Source: an uncultured Erythrobacter sp. (lineage in GTDB: Bacteria; Pseudomonadota; Alphaproteobacteria; Sphingomonadales; Sphingomonadaceae). Taken from it: a stretch of 64,000 nt of DNA. The DNA is taken from positions 1 through 64,000 of the forward strand of contig NZ_CANLMB010000002.1 in assembly GCF_947492365.1 (NCBI RefSeq), given 5' to 3'. Every line of letters begins with the position of its first letter. Within the stretch, counting starts at the first letter, position 1. A program made the position numbers and the translations under genes. Positions 1-9,508 of the stretch are shown here, one piece after another. The notes beneath the pieces were generated by a model. It worked only from the letters and a program-made list of their open reading frames with translations, ran no database searches and had not been told where the DNA came from.

Positions 1-77
1 TTCGGGTTCGGGTTCGGGTTCGGGTTCGGGTTCGGGTTCGGGTTCGGGTTCGGGTTCGGGTTCGGGTTCGGGTTCGG
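1..77. repeat. TTCGGG hexamer tandem repeat (12 full units)
   Basis: Twelve perfect TTCGGG units fill 1-72, followed by a partial unit. The array reaches the window edge, so its full length is unknown. On the minus strand it codes for alternating Pro-Glu inside the J-like protein. Six-base units keep the frame, so copy-number change would lengthen or shorten the Pro-Glu rod without a frameshift. Confidence 0.95.
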
Positions 78-339
78 CAGTTGGCTGGACTTGAGGAGGT
101 TCGGGATCAAGCGTCGTCTCGCAGGCCCCGCCTTCGCGCGCCAGTTGACGCTGCATTTCCGAGGCCAGAAACAGCGCCTTGCCGCGCGCCGAAGTCAATT
201 CGGCAAAGGCCGAGATCCGCGCTGCCCCCGCATCCAGTTCGGCCTTGCGCGCCTCATAGGCGGCATGGATAGCCGCCTTGTCCGAGGTCTCGGCAAGGCC
301 CAGCGCGGACCAGGGCCAGTCTTGCGGATTAATGTCCAA
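1..339 (-). CDS. J-domain-like protein with Pro-Glu repeat, 3' part outside window
   Basis: The N-terminal 113 residues are visible; the C-terminus lies beyond position 1. The start is probably a TTG at 339-337 that overlaps the stop of the phosphomannomutase gene, so the two are probably translated in sequence. Residues 5-35 (DWPWSALGL, then [18 protein letters not shown]) look like the first two helices of a DnaJ-type J domain. No HPD tripeptide is seen in the visible part, so it may be a J-like domain that does not stimulate DnaK. From about residue 89 the sequence becomes a Pro-Glu dipeptide repeat that runs to the window edge. The function is unknown. The reading frame is sure; the family is a cautious call. 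Confidence 0.6.
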   Translation of the reverse strand, partial: MDINPQDWPWSALGLAETSDKAAIHAAYEARKAELDAGAARISAFAELTSARGKALFLASEMQRQLAREGGACETTLDPEPPQVQPTAEPEPEPEPEPEPEPEPEPEPEPEPE

Positions 340-1777
340 CGCTCTCCCCGCGTTCCAATCCGGACAGCGCAAGCTGCTCGTCGATCTGTGCGAGCAGCCG
401 CTCCAGACCCTCTGGCGTTTCGCTTTCAGCGCGTGCGACCAGCACGTCCTGCGTGTTCGAGGCGCGCAGCAGCCACCAGCCGTCTTTTGTGTTTACGCGC
501 ACGCCGTCAGTGGCGTTGACCTCTTCGACCTCGGGGCCGGGATTGGTGGTCAAGCGCTCGCTGACTTCAGCGATGGCGGCAAATTTGCGCGCCTCATCAA
601 CCTGAAAACGCATTTCGGGCGTGTTGAGCATATCAGGCATGTCGGAACGGAGCTGCGTCACCGATTTGCCCAGCCGCGCCGATGCCGCGAGCAAGCGAAC
701 CCCTGCGTAAAGCGCGTCGTCAAACCCGTAATAGGTGTCGGCAAAAAACACATGCCCGCTCATTTCACCTGCTAGCGGCGAGGCGGTTTCCTTCATTTTG
801 GACTTAATTAGCGAGTGGCCGGTCTTCCACATCAAAGGTTTACCGCCATGCGCCGTCACATGGTCAAAAAGCGCGCGGCTTGCCTTCACATCGGCGATAA
901 TCGTCGCGCCAGCGTACTTGGACTCTGCGCCGCTAAGTAGATCCTCGGCATAGATCATTAGCAATTGATCGCCCCAGATTACCCGGCCCTCGCCATCAAT
1001 CGCACCGATCCGGTCGCCGTCTCCGTCAAAAGCCACTCCGAAGTCGAGTCGCTTCTCAGCGACCAGCGCGCGCAGGTCTGCAAGGTTCTCTTCAACGGTC
1101 GGATCAGGATGGTGATTGGGAAAATGTCCATCAACTTCAGTGAAAAGCAGATGATGCTCGCCCGGAAGGCGCGCCGCCAGCGCTTCAAGCGCGGGACCGG
1201 CAGCGCCGTTCCCGGCGTCCCAACCGACCTTGAGGTCGGAGAGCGCGGCACTGTCGATACCGGCCAGCCCCTCGAGCATACGCTCGACATACTCGCCCAG
1301 AATGTCGAGCGAGGCGGTCGAGCCGGCTCCGTCCTCCCAGTCTCCCGTAGCGCCAATCTGGCCGAGGAGCTGGATGTCAGCGCCGAAAAAGGGACGGCCC
1401 TGAAACACCATTTTGAAGCCGTTATAATTGGGGGGATTGTGGCTGCCAGTTATCTGAATGCCGCCCTGTACATCTTCGCGTGAGGCTTCCGCGAAATAGA
1501 GCATCGGGGTCGCGCCCATGCCAATCCGCAGGACATTGCATCCGCTTGCAGTAAGCCCCTCGACCAGCGCGTGTTCGAGCATGGGCGAACTGACCCGCCC
1601 GTCATATCCGACTGCGACTGTCGGGACTCCCTCCGCCCCGGCCTCCGCCTCTGCCCGGCGCAGCAAAGTGCCAAAGCCGCGCCCGATTGCGCGCGCATCA
1701 TCCGCGCCCAATGTCTCGCCGATGATCCCGCGAATATCGTATTCGCGCAGCACGGTGGGGTCGAAATTGTGAGCCAT
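329..1777 (-). CDS. Phosphomannomutase/phosphoglucomutase
   Basis: Cytoplasmic alpha-D-phosphohexomutase that interconverts hexose 6- and 1-phosphates, feeding nucleotide-sugar and polysaccharide synthesis. The 482-aa length fits the bacterial PMM/PGM (AlgC/ManB) family. Visible motifs are the phosphoserine loop TGSHNP at about 110-115, the metal loop FDGDGDR at about 250, the sugar-recognition loop GEMSGH and the C-terminal phosphate-binding RASNTQ. An AGGAAG ribosome site precedes the ATG. It is followed with a small overlap by the J-like gene. Whether it prefers mannose or glucose cannot be told from sequence. Confidence 0.93.
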   Translation of the reverse strand: MAHNFDPTVLREYDIRGIIGETLGADDARAIGRGFGTLLRRAEAEAGAEGVPTVAVGYDGRVSSPMLEHALVEGLTASGCNVLRIGMGATPMLYFAEASREDVQGGIQITGSHNPPNYNGFKMVFQGRPFFGADIQLLGQIGATGDWEDGAGSTASLDILGEYVERMLEGLAGIDSAALSDLKVGWDAGNGAAGPALEALAARLPGEHHLLFTEVDGHFPNHHPDPTVEENLADLRALVAEKRLDFGVAFDGDGDRIGAIDGEGRVIWGDQLLMIYAEDLLSGAESKYAGATIIADVKASRALFDHVTAHGGKPLMWKTGHSLIKSKMKETASPLAGEMSGHVFFADTYYGFDDALYAGVRLLAASARLGKSVTQLRSDMPDMLNTPEMRFQVDEARKFAAIAEVSERLTTNPGPEVEEVNATDGVRVNTKDGWWLLRASNTQDVLVARAESETPEGLERLLAQIDEQLALSGLERGESVGH

Positions 1778-1854
1778 TCTACTTCCTAAATCTCAATCGC
1801 AGATTTCACAGAGCGCATGGAGCCAAAACGCGAATATCCCGCGAAACCGCTATC

Positions 1855-2169
1855 CTAGTCACTGTCCGAAGGCAGATCGGCAACCCGTGCGGGCAATTCC
1901 TCGAGCAACAGGTCGCGCGCGTCATTGGCGTCGTGCACCTGGCTGTTGGTGCCGCCCTTGTCGGGATGCACCATCGCGACAAGGCGTTTGTGCGCCGCCA
2001 GGATCTGCTCGCGGGTCGCACCCTGTTCCACCCTCAGCAATTTGCGCGCATTGAAGATCGCCTGATCGCGGGTCGGCCGCGCGGTGAGCGCATGCCACGG
2101 CCATTGGCCAAAGGCCCAGCGGAACATCAGGCAACCAGCGGTCAACAGGAATGCAATTTTCAGCAACAT
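1855..2169 (-). CDS. Membrane-anchored J-domain protein
   Basis: A 104-aa protein with a hydrophobic N-terminal segment (about residues 3-22) and a C-terminal J domain carrying the HPD tripeptide in MVHPDKGG. This is the architecture of Tim14/Pam18-like and DjlA-like co-chaperones, which hold DnaK activity at the membrane. Its ATG lies 3 bases after the mipZ stop, so the two genes are very probably co-transcribed and translationally coupled. The client is unknown; a link to cell division is only inferred from the neighbour. Confidence 0.85.
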   Translation of the reverse strand: MLLKIAFLLTAGCLMFRWAFGQWPWHALTARPTRDQAIFNARKLLRVEQGATREQILAAHKRLVAMVHPDKGGTNSQVHDANDARDLLLEELPARVADLPSDSD

Positions 2170-2172
2170 GGT

Positions 2173-2982
2173 TCAGCTAAGCTCCAATGACGGTTGGGAC
2201 TTCACGAATTCGGGCAGTTTGAGCGCCTTTAGCAAAGAGCGCAATTCCTGCCGCGCAACCAGATGGCTGGTGCCCAAATCGCCCAGATGCCCTTTGTCGA
2301 GCAAGGTCAGGCCGGACGGGAACAATTCGCGGTAGATCACGCGTTCCGACAGGCCGTGGGTGACGCGAAAGCCCACCCGCTTTGCCATTTCGGTGAGCGC
2401 TTTCTCGATGCGAGCCATGTTACGCGCCTCGGTATAGCCGGTGCGGTTGCGCACGACGATCCAGTCCATTTCGGGGCGCGAACCTTCGATTGTCGCGCGG
2501 CTGCGTTTGAGCCGTGCCTCCCAGATCAGCTCTGCAAAGAACGACAGTTTCTGGACCTTGAAGCTTTCCGGATCTACCTGCCCGATCAGATCGAAATCGA
2601 CAAAGCTGTCATTCATCGGTGTCACCAGCGTATCGGCATTCTCGACTGCGCAGCGGGCCAGCGGATCATCGCGGCCCGGATTGTCGAAAATCAGGAAGTC
2701 ACAATCGCTTTCCAGCCGCTCAATCGCGACGATGAGCGCCTGCTCGCTGCGGCCCTTGAACACTTCGCAAGCCGGTGTCGGCAGAGTGATGCCGCGCCGC
2801 TCCATCGTACGCAGGCGGTTCTCCATATAGCGATGCGTGGTACGCTGGCGCGGATCGAGGTCGAGCACTGTCACCCGCGCGCCCATATAGGAAAGCGCGA
2901 CCGCAATATGCACCGCAGTTGTCGACTTTCCCGTACCGCCCTTTTCATTGGCGAAGACAATACGATGGGCGGAGCTGGTCAT
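2173..2982 (-). CDS. mipZ: Division-plane positioning ATPase MipZ
   Basis: ParA/MinD-superfamily ATPase of 269 aa. In alphaproteobacteria MipZ forms a polar gradient with ParB and blocks FtsZ assembly away from midcell. The deviant Walker A KGGTGKST is at residues 14-21. Features shared with Caulobacter MipZ are [19 protein letters not shown], the MDWIVVRNR block, AKRVGFRV and [16 protein letters not shown] near the C-terminus. These set it apart from chromosomal ParA. It is divergent from panC (119-bp gap) and sits upstream of the J-domain gene. The call is based on remembered family motifs and is strong. Confidence 0.92.
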   Translation of the reverse strand: MTSSAHRIVFANEKGGTGKSTTAVHIAVALSYMGARVTVLDLDPRQRTTHRYMENRLRTMERRGITLPTPACEVFKGRSEQALIVAIERLESDCDFLIFDNPGRDDPLARCAVENADTLVTPMNDSFVDFDLIGQVDPESFKVQKLSFFAELIWEARLKRSRATIEGSRPEMDWIVVRNRTGYTEARNMARIEKALTEMAKRVGFRVTHGLSERVIYRELFPSGLTLLDKGHLGDLGTSHLVARQELRSLLKALKLPEFVKSQPSLELS

Positions 2983-3100
2983 CAGGGTGTTTCTCTGCGT
3001 TTGCGGGTGTGTTGGCGAATGGCAGTCAACCGGCTATCGGGCAACGTGCAATCGGCGGACAAATCGCCGAAACGGCAGTTTTATCCAAGGGGAAACACCC

Positions 3101-3967
3101 GTGCAAACAGCACATACACTCGATGTGTTGAGAAAACTGGTCGCCAGCTTGCGCGAAGATGGAAGCGGTGAGCGCGCGACTATAGGCCTCGTGCCGACAA
3201 TGGGCGCGCTGCATGAAGGGCATTTGACGCTGGTGCGCCGTGCGCGCGAGCGTTGCGATCACGTCGTCGCCTCGATCTTCGTCAACCCGACCCAGTTCGG
3301 CGAAGGCGAAGACCTCGACGCCTATCCGCGCCAGCTCGAAGAGGACGCCGCGATGCTGCAGCGCGAAGGCTGCTCCCTGCTCTGGGCACCCACAGTTGAG
3401 GCGATGTATCCGCAAGGCTTCGTCACCAACATTTCTGTCAGCAAAGTGAGCGAGGGCTATTGCGGCGCTGACCGGCCCGGCCATTTCGATGGCGTGGCAA
3501 CGGTGGTGTGTAAGCTCTTCAACCAGGTTCAGCCCGACATGGCGTTCTTCGGTGAGAAGGACTTCCAACAGCTTGCTGTTATCCGCGCGATGGCGCGTGA
3601 TCTCGACCTCACTCTCCCGCATGTCCACCAGATCATTGGCGTGCCAACCGTGCGCGAGGCAGACGGGCTCGCCATGTCCAGCCGCAACCGGTACCTATCG
3701 AGTGAGCATCGCGCCGCCGCCGCCACGCTGCCGCGCGCGATGAAGGAGGCCATCGCGCGGATTGAGGACGGGCAGGAAGTGCCCCCCACCCTCGCCGCGC
3801 TAGAGGACGAACTTCTGAGCGCAGGCTTTGACAGCGTCGATTATGCCGCGCTCGCCGATGCATCTTCCCTTGCTCCGATTGACACACTATCTGGAGCCGC
3901 AGCCCGGCTGCTGGTGGCGGCCAGGATCGGCGGCACGCGGCTGATCGACAATATGGCGGCCGGCTGA
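3101..3967 (+). CDS. panC: Pantothenate synthetase
   Basis: ATP-dependent ligase joining pantoate and beta-alanine to give pantothenate, the precursor of coenzyme A. The frame is open upstream, but the GTG at 3101, preceded by AAGGGGAAA, gives 288 aa, the usual PanC length, and starts just before the conserved core. Motifs are [10 protein letters not shown] (HIGH-like, about 34-43), FVNPTQF, the [10 protein letters not shown] active-site strand and SSRNRYLS (KMSKS-like). panB and panD are not adjacent. Confidence 0.95.
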   Translation: MQTAHTLDVLRKLVASLREDGSGERATIGLVPTMGALHEGHLTLVRRARERCDHVVASIFVNPTQFGEGEDLDAYPRQLEEDAAMLQREGCSLLWAPTVEAMYPQGFVTNISVSKVSEGYCGADRPGHFDGVATVVCKLFNQVQPDMAFFGEKDFQQLAVIRAMARDLDLTLPHVHQIIGVPTVREADGLAMSSRNRYLSSEHRAAAATLPRAMKEAIARIEDGQEVPPTLAALEDELLSAGFDSVDYAALADASSLAPIDTLSGAAARLLVAARIGGTRLIDNMAAG

Positions 3968-3989
3968 TCGCCCAAGGGAAATACGCGCG

Positions 3990-5042
3990 ATGTTAAAGCA
4001 TTTCTGGGGCTCGCTCCTGTTTACCGCCGTCTGCCTTGCGCTGGGCGGCTGGTATGGCTGGACAGTACACGGCACGTTTGACGGCATGCTTTCGGTGCTG
4101 TGGATCTGCGCGGTCCTTGCAGTGCTCGAAGTCTCGCTGAGTTTTGACAATGCGGCGGTCAATGCCTCGGTTCTCAAAGATATGGACCCGGTTTGGCAGC
4201 AGCGATTCCTCACCTGGGGTATTGCCATCGCTGTGTTCGGGATGCGGATAGTATTTCCGATTGTGATCGTCATGGTCGCAGCCTCGCTCGGCCCCGTGGA
4301 TGCGGTGCGCCTCGCGCTCAGCGATCCGGGCGAATACCAGCGCATCGTCAGCGATGCGCATATCGGATTGATGGGATTTGGCGGCGCGTTTCTCGGCATG
4401 GTTGGGCTCAAATTCTTCTTCGACGCCGACAAACACCTGAACTGGATCGAGACCATCGAGCGCCCGCTTGCCAAGGTTGCGAATATCGAGGCGATTTCCA
4501 TCGGGCTGGTGCTGCTCGCCACATGGGCAACCTCCACCATGCTAGCCGACAGCGACGCGCTGACCTTCATCATTGCGGCGATTGGCGGTTTGCTGACTTA
4601 TCTCTTCGTCGAAATCGTCAATCACGTCCTCGAACCGCCCACCCCTTCCTCCGGCGATGTTGCCAGAGCGGGCTTCGGCGCGTTTCTCTATCTCGAAGTG
4701 CTTGATGCGAGCTTTTCGTTTGACGGCGTCATCGGAGCCTTCGCGCTCACCAACAACCTCATCATCATCGCCATCGGCCTCGGCATCGGGGCGATGTTTG
4801 TGCGCTCGATGACGATCTTCCTGGTGCGCAAAGGCACGATGAGCGAATATCGCTATCTCGAACACGGCGCATTCTACGCGATCCTTGCGCTGTCGGTGAT
4901 CATGTACATCAACACCTTCGCCCATATTCCCGAGGTCATCACCGGCCTGATCGGTGCTGTGCTGATCGGCCTTGCGTTCTGGGCGTCAGTGCGCGCGAAC
5001 CGGGCGGATGCAAAGGGCGGATCAGGGCAAGCTGCTGCTTGA
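3990..5042 (+). CDS. TerC-like DUF475 integral membrane protein
   Basis: A 350-aa polytopic inner-membrane protein with about eight hydrophobic segments. The signature LEVSLSFDNA (about residues 45-54) and a second related copy, LDASFSFDGV, in the C-terminal half are typical of DUF475/TerC-like proteins, where acidic intramembrane residues suggest metal-ion handling. It follows panC by 22 bp and may be co-transcribed. A role in manganese or tellurite handling is known for relatives but not shown here. Confidence 0.85.
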   Translation: MLKHFWGSLLFTAVCLALGGWYGWTVHGTFDGMLSVLWICAVLAVLEVSLSFDNAAVNASVLKDMDPVWQQRFLTWGIAIAVFGMRIVFPIVIVMVAASLGPVDAVRLALSDPGEYQRIVSDAHIGLMGFGGAFLGMVGLKFFFDADKHLNWIETIERPLAKVANIEAISIGLVLLATWATSTMLADSDALTFIIAAIGGLLTYLFVEIVNHVLEPPTPSSGDVARAGFGAFLYLEVLDASFSFDGVIGAFALTNNLIIIAIGLGIGAMFVRSMTIFLVRKGTMSEYRYLEHGAFYAILALSVIMYINTFAHIPEVITGLIGAVLIGLAFWASVRANRADAKGGSGQAAA

Positions 5043-5084
5043 CGAAAGCCAAGCATTGGTGGCAATGGCGCTGCTTCAGAGCGG

Positions 5085-5158
5085 GCGGGTATAGCATAGT
5101 GGTAATGCTCCAGCCTTCCAAGCTGGCTAGAGGGGTTCGATTCCCCTTACCCGCTCCA
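5085..5158 (+). tRNA. tRNA-Gly(TCC)
   Basis: A complete 74-nt cloverleaf with encoded CCA. The acceptor arms GCGGGTA/TACCCGC pair perfectly, the D arm is GCAT/ATGC, the anticodon arm CCAGC/GCTGG encloses the loop CTTCCAA (anticodon TCC at 5117-5119), and the T arm AGGGG/CCCCT encloses TTCGATT. The discriminator is T. Its last 18 bases form the left attachment site of the adjoining island. Confidence 0.97.
5141..5158 (+). repeat. attL: 3' end of tRNA-Gly
   Basis: The 18 bases from the T loop to the CCA end of tRNA-Gly. They are repeated in the same orientation at 19630-19646 with a single C deleted in the acceptor stem. P4-type integrases commonly use tRNA 3' ends as attB. Because the integrase lies beside this copy, the tRNA end now in use was probably supplied by the island. 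Confidence 0.8.
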
Positions 5159-5272
5159 GCCCTGCCTTCCCAAAACATCCCAGAAACGCTATAAAACCCT
5201 TGGAAACCTTACGGTTTCTGGTGTTCGGTTTTCCTGCATCAGCCCGCTTAGTCTCGCTAAATCTCGCTGATT

Positions 5273-5337
5273 TGGGGGCCACATTGGGGGCCACACAGGT
5301 TTCCGCCAATTCGAGTGGCCCCCAATCTGGGGGCCAC
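5273..5337. repeat. Cluster of four TGGGGGCCA repeats between attL and the integrase
   Basis: Copies sit at 5273-5282, 5283-5294, 5315-5326 (inverted) and 5328-5337, each with the core TGGGGGCCAC or its complement. Two related copies lie just inside the right end (19551-19570). The position between att site and integrase start suits integrase arm-type or excisionase binding sites that also control the integrase promoter. This role is inferred. Confidence 0.75.
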
Positions 5338-5360
5338 GTATTGGGTAAGGGTCTGAAATT

Positions 5361-6590
5361 ATGGCACTAACAGATGTTGCAGTTCGCAAGGCTAGGCCGA
5401 AGGCGAAAGCCTACAAAATGGGCGATTCGTTAGGGCTCTTTCTTTTGGTTCAGCCAAGTGGCGGCAGATTGTGGCGGCTGAAGTACCGCATTGATGGGCG
5501 CGAGAAGAAGCTGGGGCTCGGGACCTACCCGGAAATTGGGCTCGCAGAGGCCCGCAGTAGGCGCGATGCGGCGCGAGAGCAGCTGGCGCAGGGCAAGGAC
5601 CCATCTCGCGAAAAACAGCGTGAGAAGGCACGTAAGAAGCTCGGTGCGGAGAATACCTTTGCGTCCATCGCCGCTGAGTTCTGTGAGAAGCGCAAACATG
5701 ATGGCTCACGAGCTTGGGCACCAGCCACGGCGAAGCGCTGCGAATACCTACTATCGGTCCTCAACAGCTCGATAGGCAATCTGCCGATTGCTGATATCGA
5801 GCCTGCCGACATCCTCATAGCCGTTCGCCGGATCGAGAGTAAGGGCAAGCTGGAAAGCGCGAAGCGAACCTTGCAGCTGGCAGGTTCGGTCTTCCGCTAC
5901 GCGGTCGCTACAGCGCGCCTCAAGTCCGATCCGACACGCGACTTGAGAGGCGCGCTGATGAACCCGACCGTGACTCATTATGGAGCGGTGCTTGATCCAA
6001 CAGGTGCCGGTGAGCTGCTCAGGGCTATCGATGGCTATGAAGGCCAACCTATCACCAAGCTGGCGATGCAGCTTGCTCCGCATGTGTTCGTAAGGCCGGG
6101 CGAGCTCCGCCATGCCGAGTGGAGCGAAATCGACTTCGATAAGGCTCTGTGGACGATCCCGGCGAGTAAGACGAAGATGCGTAAGGATCACCTTGTCCCG
6201 CTGTCACGCCAAGCCCTTGCGATTCTGGAAGAGGCCTACCGATTGACAGGCCCCGACGGCTATGTGTTTCCGTCAGTCCGAACCCGCAGGCGACCAATGA
6301 GCGACAACACCATCAACGCTGGATTGCGCCGCTTGGGCTACACTACCGACGAAATGACCGCCCACGGCTTCCGCGCGATGGCGTCCACCTTGCTGAACGA
6401 AAGCGGCAAGTGGAACCCCGACGCAATCGAGCGCGCACTGGCGCATGGCGACAGCGACAAGGTCCGCGCCGCCTACCATCGTGGAGCGCACTGGAAAGAA
6501 CGGGTGAAAATGATGAAATGGTGGAGCGACTACCTCGATCAGCTCCGCGAAGGCGCGCAAGTGGTGCCGATCAAGACAGCGAAAGGCTGA
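5361..6590 (+). CDS. P4-type tyrosine integrase (DUF4102 family)
   Basis: Site-specific recombinase of 409 aa. The N-terminal DUF4102 arm-binding domain (about 1-90) contains GDSLGLFLLVQPSGG and KLGLGTYPEIGLAEAR. A SAM-like core-binding domain follows (about 105-195), then the catalytic domain with Arg in VRPGELRHAEW, Lys in SKTKMRKDH, HGFR, HGDSD in the place of the second His box, and the tyrosine in AAYHRG. It starts 202 bp after tRNA-Gly, as usual for tRNA-targeting islands. It appears full length, so integration and excision activity are plausible. Confidence 0.95.
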   Translation: MALTDVAVRKARPKAKAYKMGDSLGLFLLVQPSGGRLWRLKYRIDGREKKLGLGTYPEIGLAEARSRRDAAREQLAQGKDPSREKQREKARKKLGAENTFASIAAEFCEKRKHDGSRAWAPATAKRCEYLLSVLNSSIGNLPIADIEPADILIAVRRIESKGKLESAKRTLQLAGSVFRYAVATARLKSDPTRDLRGALMNPTVTHYGAVLDPTGAGELLRAIDGYEGQPITKLAMQLAPHVFVRPGELRHAEWSEIDFDKALWTIPASKTKMRKDHLVPLSRQALAILEEAYRLTGPDGYVFPSVRTRRRPMSDNTINAGLRRLGYTTDEMTAHGFRAMASTLLNESGKWNPDAIERALAHGDSDKVRAAYHRGAHWKERVKMMKWWSDYLDQLREGAQVVPIKTAKG

Positions 6591-7172
6591 CGGATCGCGC
6601 CAAAAATTGCAACTCTTCTACGACCCGTAAGAACAAGGAGAAATATCCCGTGATTACCGATGGTTATCGCATAGTGAGTGGTCTGCGGTTCGGCGCAAAC
6701 CCGCTCAACTCGCAGGTGGGTTGATTCCGCCCAAACACTATTTCAAAGCAAAACCAATGACTTATCTCCCGAAATCGCGGGGTAGGGTGTGCTCCTGTTT
6801 CCAGCGGCACCGTAGGTCCAGTGTTGCTAGACGCAAGATGCTTGGATCTCAATGCGATCCTGCAGGCTGAACCTCAGCCCAGCTGGCGTTGGAGGCTGAT
6901 ACTGGGCCGTTAGCGGAAGGTCCGGTCCCGGCGATCTGAACTTAGAAAGCCGACATTGCACCTGCGACCCAATTGCGGCCACGCGGAAATATTTCTCAAT
7001 TCGGATGCTTTATTGGAACCTCAATGACACCATCATTCGATTGAATATGTGCTCTGCTGAAAAGACGAGGCGTTTACGGAGCCTCAGCGGCAATCGTCCG
7101 AACTAAATTGCTGATTTCAAGTTGCTAGAATTTCGGCGTCGTTGTCGCCGGACTTGGTTGAGACTCCTCGAC
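6591..7172. other. Non-coding island segment between integrase and chemoreceptor
   Basis: A 582-bp stretch with no credible gene. It holds one arm of a 55-bp inverted repeat (6681-6735) and a small GAGGC/GCCTC hairpin near 7071-7089 upstream of the chemoreceptor stop. Nothing else was recognised. Confidence 0.6.
6681..6735 (-). repeat. Left arm of 55-bp inverted repeat inside the island
   Basis: The reverse complement of 6681-6735 matches 19263-19317 at 49 of 55 positions by hand alignment, without gaps. It includes the uninterrupted block GAGTTGAGCGGGTTTGCGC. One copy lies 91 bp downstream of the left integrase and the other about 270 bp upstream of the right recombinase start. It is not coding in either place. 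Confidence 0.85.
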
Positions 7173-8546
7173 CTATCCTGCCCGGATATGAGCTAGAAAT
7201 CCGTTAGCTTTCTCGCGCAGGTCTACCGCCTGAGTATCAAGACGCTCTGCCGAACCAGAAACTTCGTTCGCCGCTTGCTCGGTCGTCTCGCTCGTCTTGC
7301 GAACTTCACCGAGAACCTCCGAAGCGGTGTTAGACGCCCGCGCCGCCATGTCGATGCTTCGTGCCAATTCTTTTCCGGCAACGCTTTGTTGATCCACCGC
7401 AGCTGCAATGGCCGTGGCGCCTTTTTCGAGATCCACGATTTTGTCTGCAATCATCTCCAGTGCAGCGACACTGGCATCGGTTGAACTGCGCATACCTTGT
7501 ACCTGAGCGGTGACTCGCTCGGTCGCTGCGGCTGTTTGGGTTGCCAATTCTTTCACCTCACTGGCAACAACCGCGAAACCGCGCCCCGCCTCTCCGCCCC
7601 GGGCCGCCTCGATAGAGGCGTTCAAGGCGAGGAGATTGGTCCGCTGGGCAATGCTGCTGATCAGGTCGATAATCTCTTCTACGTGCGCTGCCGATGATGA
7701 AAGACCTTTGATTGTTTCATCGGCCTTTTCTGCGGATCGGCTCGCATCGCGTGCGAATTCAGCCGACGTTTCAGCCTGACGGCTGATTTCTCCCATCGAC
7801 ATTGCAAATTCATCAGATGCGGCGGCAGCGGTGGTTGCGCCTTGCATACCCTCGTCCATCGACTTGGTAGCGGAATCGACCTGCGTAAGGGTTTGATCGG
7901 CGGACGCTGCCATTTCATTAGCGGTTTGCTGCAATTCTCCTGATGCGACAGCGACAACATCGACAACACCGCCAATCGACTCCTCAAACTGATCCGCAAG
8001 CCTGAGAAGTTCCTCTTTGCGCGTATCCTCCGCAGCCTTTCGAGCGGCTTCCTGTTCTGCTCTTGCCGCTTCTTTTTCGGCGTTGAGCGTTTCAACCTTC
8101 ATTTCAGCGGCGACGAAGGATTCAAGCGCGCGGGCCATCTGGCCAATCTCGTCTTCGCGGCTTGTCTCTCTGACGTTTATATTGCGCTCGCCGAACGATA
8201 CGCTTTCCATATCCTCTGCCATACTGACGAACGGGTATACGATCCGGCTCAGAATGAATGAAACCGCGCTTAGACACGAGAAGGCGAAAGCCACTGTAAC
8301 GATAACAATCGCGACCGCAAAATATGTTGAATATTGCGGGTTCATGAGGCCGATTACAGCGATCAAAGCGACCAAAACAAGGCCCCCAACACCAAGCGCC
8401 GTGGCAATTTTGGTTTTGATCGCAAACGGTTTGGACATGTACCATTGGTCGACCCGCGCGACCCATCCTGTCGCAGTGAATTCGCTTTCCGCAGCAGAAG
8501 TATCTCTGCTTTGTGCAGATAACTCCGATTGCGGCGTCATATCCAT
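7173..8546 (-). CDS. Methyl-accepting chemotaxis protein without periplasmic sensor domain
   Basis: A 457-aa chemoreceptor using the ATG at 8546 with a GGAGGG ribosome site; an upstream in-frame GTG is less likely. Two transmembrane helices (about 50-70 and 77-100) are separated by only some six residues, so no periplasmic ligand domain exists. A HAMP-like linker ([15 protein letters not shown]) and a long coiled-coil signalling domain follow, with the hairpin tip [20 protein letters not shown]. It signals through CheA/CheW encoded elsewhere. It lies beside an alkane-hydroxylase-type P450, recalling alkN of the Pseudomonas alk genes; this link is inferred. Confidence 0.9.
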   Translation of the reverse strand: MDMTPQSELSAQSRDTSAAESEFTATGWVARVDQWYMSKPFAIKTKIATALGVGGLVLVALIAVIGLMNPQYSTYFAVAIVIVTVAFAFSCLSAVSFILSRIVYPFVSMAEDMESVSFGERNINVRETSREDEIGQMARALESFVAAEMKVETLNAEKEAARAEQEAARKAAEDTRKEELLRLADQFEESIGGVVDVVAVASGELQQTANEMAASADQTLTQVDSATKSMDEGMQGATTAAAASDEFAMSMGEISRQAETSAEFARDASRSAEKADETIKGLSSSAAHVEEIIDLISSIAQRTNLLALNASIEAARGGEAGRGFAVVASEVKELATQTAAATERVTAQVQGMRSSTDASVAALEMIADKIVDLEKGATAIAAAVDQQSVAGKELARSIDMAARASNTASEVLGEVRKTSETTEQAANEVSGSAERLDTQAVDLREKANGFLAHIRAG

Positions 8547-8686
8547 CTTGCCCTCCAGCACACCCGTCTCAAACTCGCTCCCCTGCAGTATGAGGGGGTT
8601 TGGTTAATTTGTCGTTTCCAAAGTAGACAATCGGAGGGCTGTGTTTGGTAATCGGCCCGGGCTCTCTTCTGTCCAATACAGATTGG

Positions 8687-9325
8687 CTATTTTATCTGCA
8701 CATTCATCGCACTGCGGACAAATTGCATCGTAAATGTCTTCATCGCGCTTTTGCTAACCTTCGAAAACTGCATCAATGCCAAGGTATGGCCCCCGCCGAT
8801 ATACAGGCGCGCTGCCGCCATCGTGTTCAATTCACGCGGTAAAGTCCCTTCTCGTTTTCCTCGCGCGAACACGGCTTTGGCGTAGAAATGGAATTGGTCC
8901 AAGAGTTCCAAATATCGCGGCCAAACGTCTTGCCGGACGCCGGTACTCCAATCCAGCCAAACTCTGATAAGGTCCGGATTGGCAGAGGCCTCGGCGGCAA
9001 AGCGTGTGGCAAGGCGATCTAGCGTAACCTCCACCGAATCGCGTCCGGCCAAGCATGATTCAACCAGCTCCAGCAGATGCGCCTCGACAGCATTCAGAAC
9101 CGCAAGCTGCAGATCTTCCCTTCGGCGAAAATAAGCATGGACCGTGGAAACTGACGTCCCCGCGCGGTCTGCCACATGAGCGTGGGTTGCTCGCGAAATT
9201 CCGTGATCAGCAAAGGCAGTTATTGCACATTGCAACAGCTGCTCCTTTCGCTTTTCAGGTGATAGCCGCTTGCTCCTCTTTCGATCGTTCTTGAAATTCG
9301 CCTGTGTGCTCTGGTCGTTACCCAC
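8687..9325 (-). CDS. TetR/AcrR-family regulator
   Basis: A 212-aa regulator; the GTG at 9325 is chosen because CCGGAG lies at good distance, and the preceding TTG is unlikely. The N-terminal helix-turn-helix (about 25-70) contains LLQCAITAFADHG and GTSVSTVHAYFRRREDL, typical of TetR proteins. The C-terminal ligand-binding half is not recognisable at subfamily level, though its end resembles BetI-type regulators. It is divergent from the CYP153 gene, and a palindrome (9354-9368) lies in the shared region, which suggests repression of itself and of the P450 operon, with a hydrophobic substrate or product as inducer. Confidence 0.88.
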   Translation of the reverse strand: MGNDQSTQANFKNDRKRSKRLSPEKRKEQLLQCAITAFADHGISRATHAHVADRAGTSVSTVHAYFRRREDLQLAVLNAVEAHLLELVESCLAGRDSVEVTLDRLATRFAAEASANPDLIRVWLDWSTGVRQDVWPRYLELLDQFHFYAKAVFARGKREGTLPRELNTMAAARLYIGGGHTLALMQFSKVSKSAMKTFTMQFVRSAMNVQIK

Positions 9326-9353
9326 CAACTACTCCGGATCAAATTATTTTGGG

Positions 9354-9368
9354 ACAGTACGTTACTGT
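9354..9368. promoter_or_regulatory. Candidate TetR operator, ACAGTA-N3-TACTGT
   Basis: A perfect inverted repeat of 6-bp arms around CGT, extended by partial symmetry to 9352-9371. It is centred 36 bp upstream of the tetR start codon in the 183-bp region between divergent tetR and CYP153. Size and spacing are typical for TetR dimers. No second copy was noticed. Confidence 0.6.
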
Positions 9369-9508
9369 GCCCGAAGATAGCAAGGCACCCTTAGGCCAAT
9401 GCTCGCTGAGCCTACGTCTTATTGACATTTTACTCATTAACGCTGACAAGTTCCTCAACACAGTCGGCACCCGGGATAATTTCCCGACTTTAGGATCGAG
9501 GAAAGCCA

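Noticed and set aside
1..77. TTCGGG array as a CRISPR or telomere-like repeat
   Set aside because: No spacers are present, and the array is in frame in a coding sequence as Pro-Glu codons.
5270..5340. GGGGGCC repeats as a rho-independent terminator after tRNA-Gly
   Set aside because: The copies are mostly direct rather than inverted, no T-run follows, and related copies recur at the other island end.
9421..9450. TTGACA at 9422 as the CYP153 promoter
   Set aside because: No convincing -10 box lies 16-18 bp downstream, so the promoter was not annotated.
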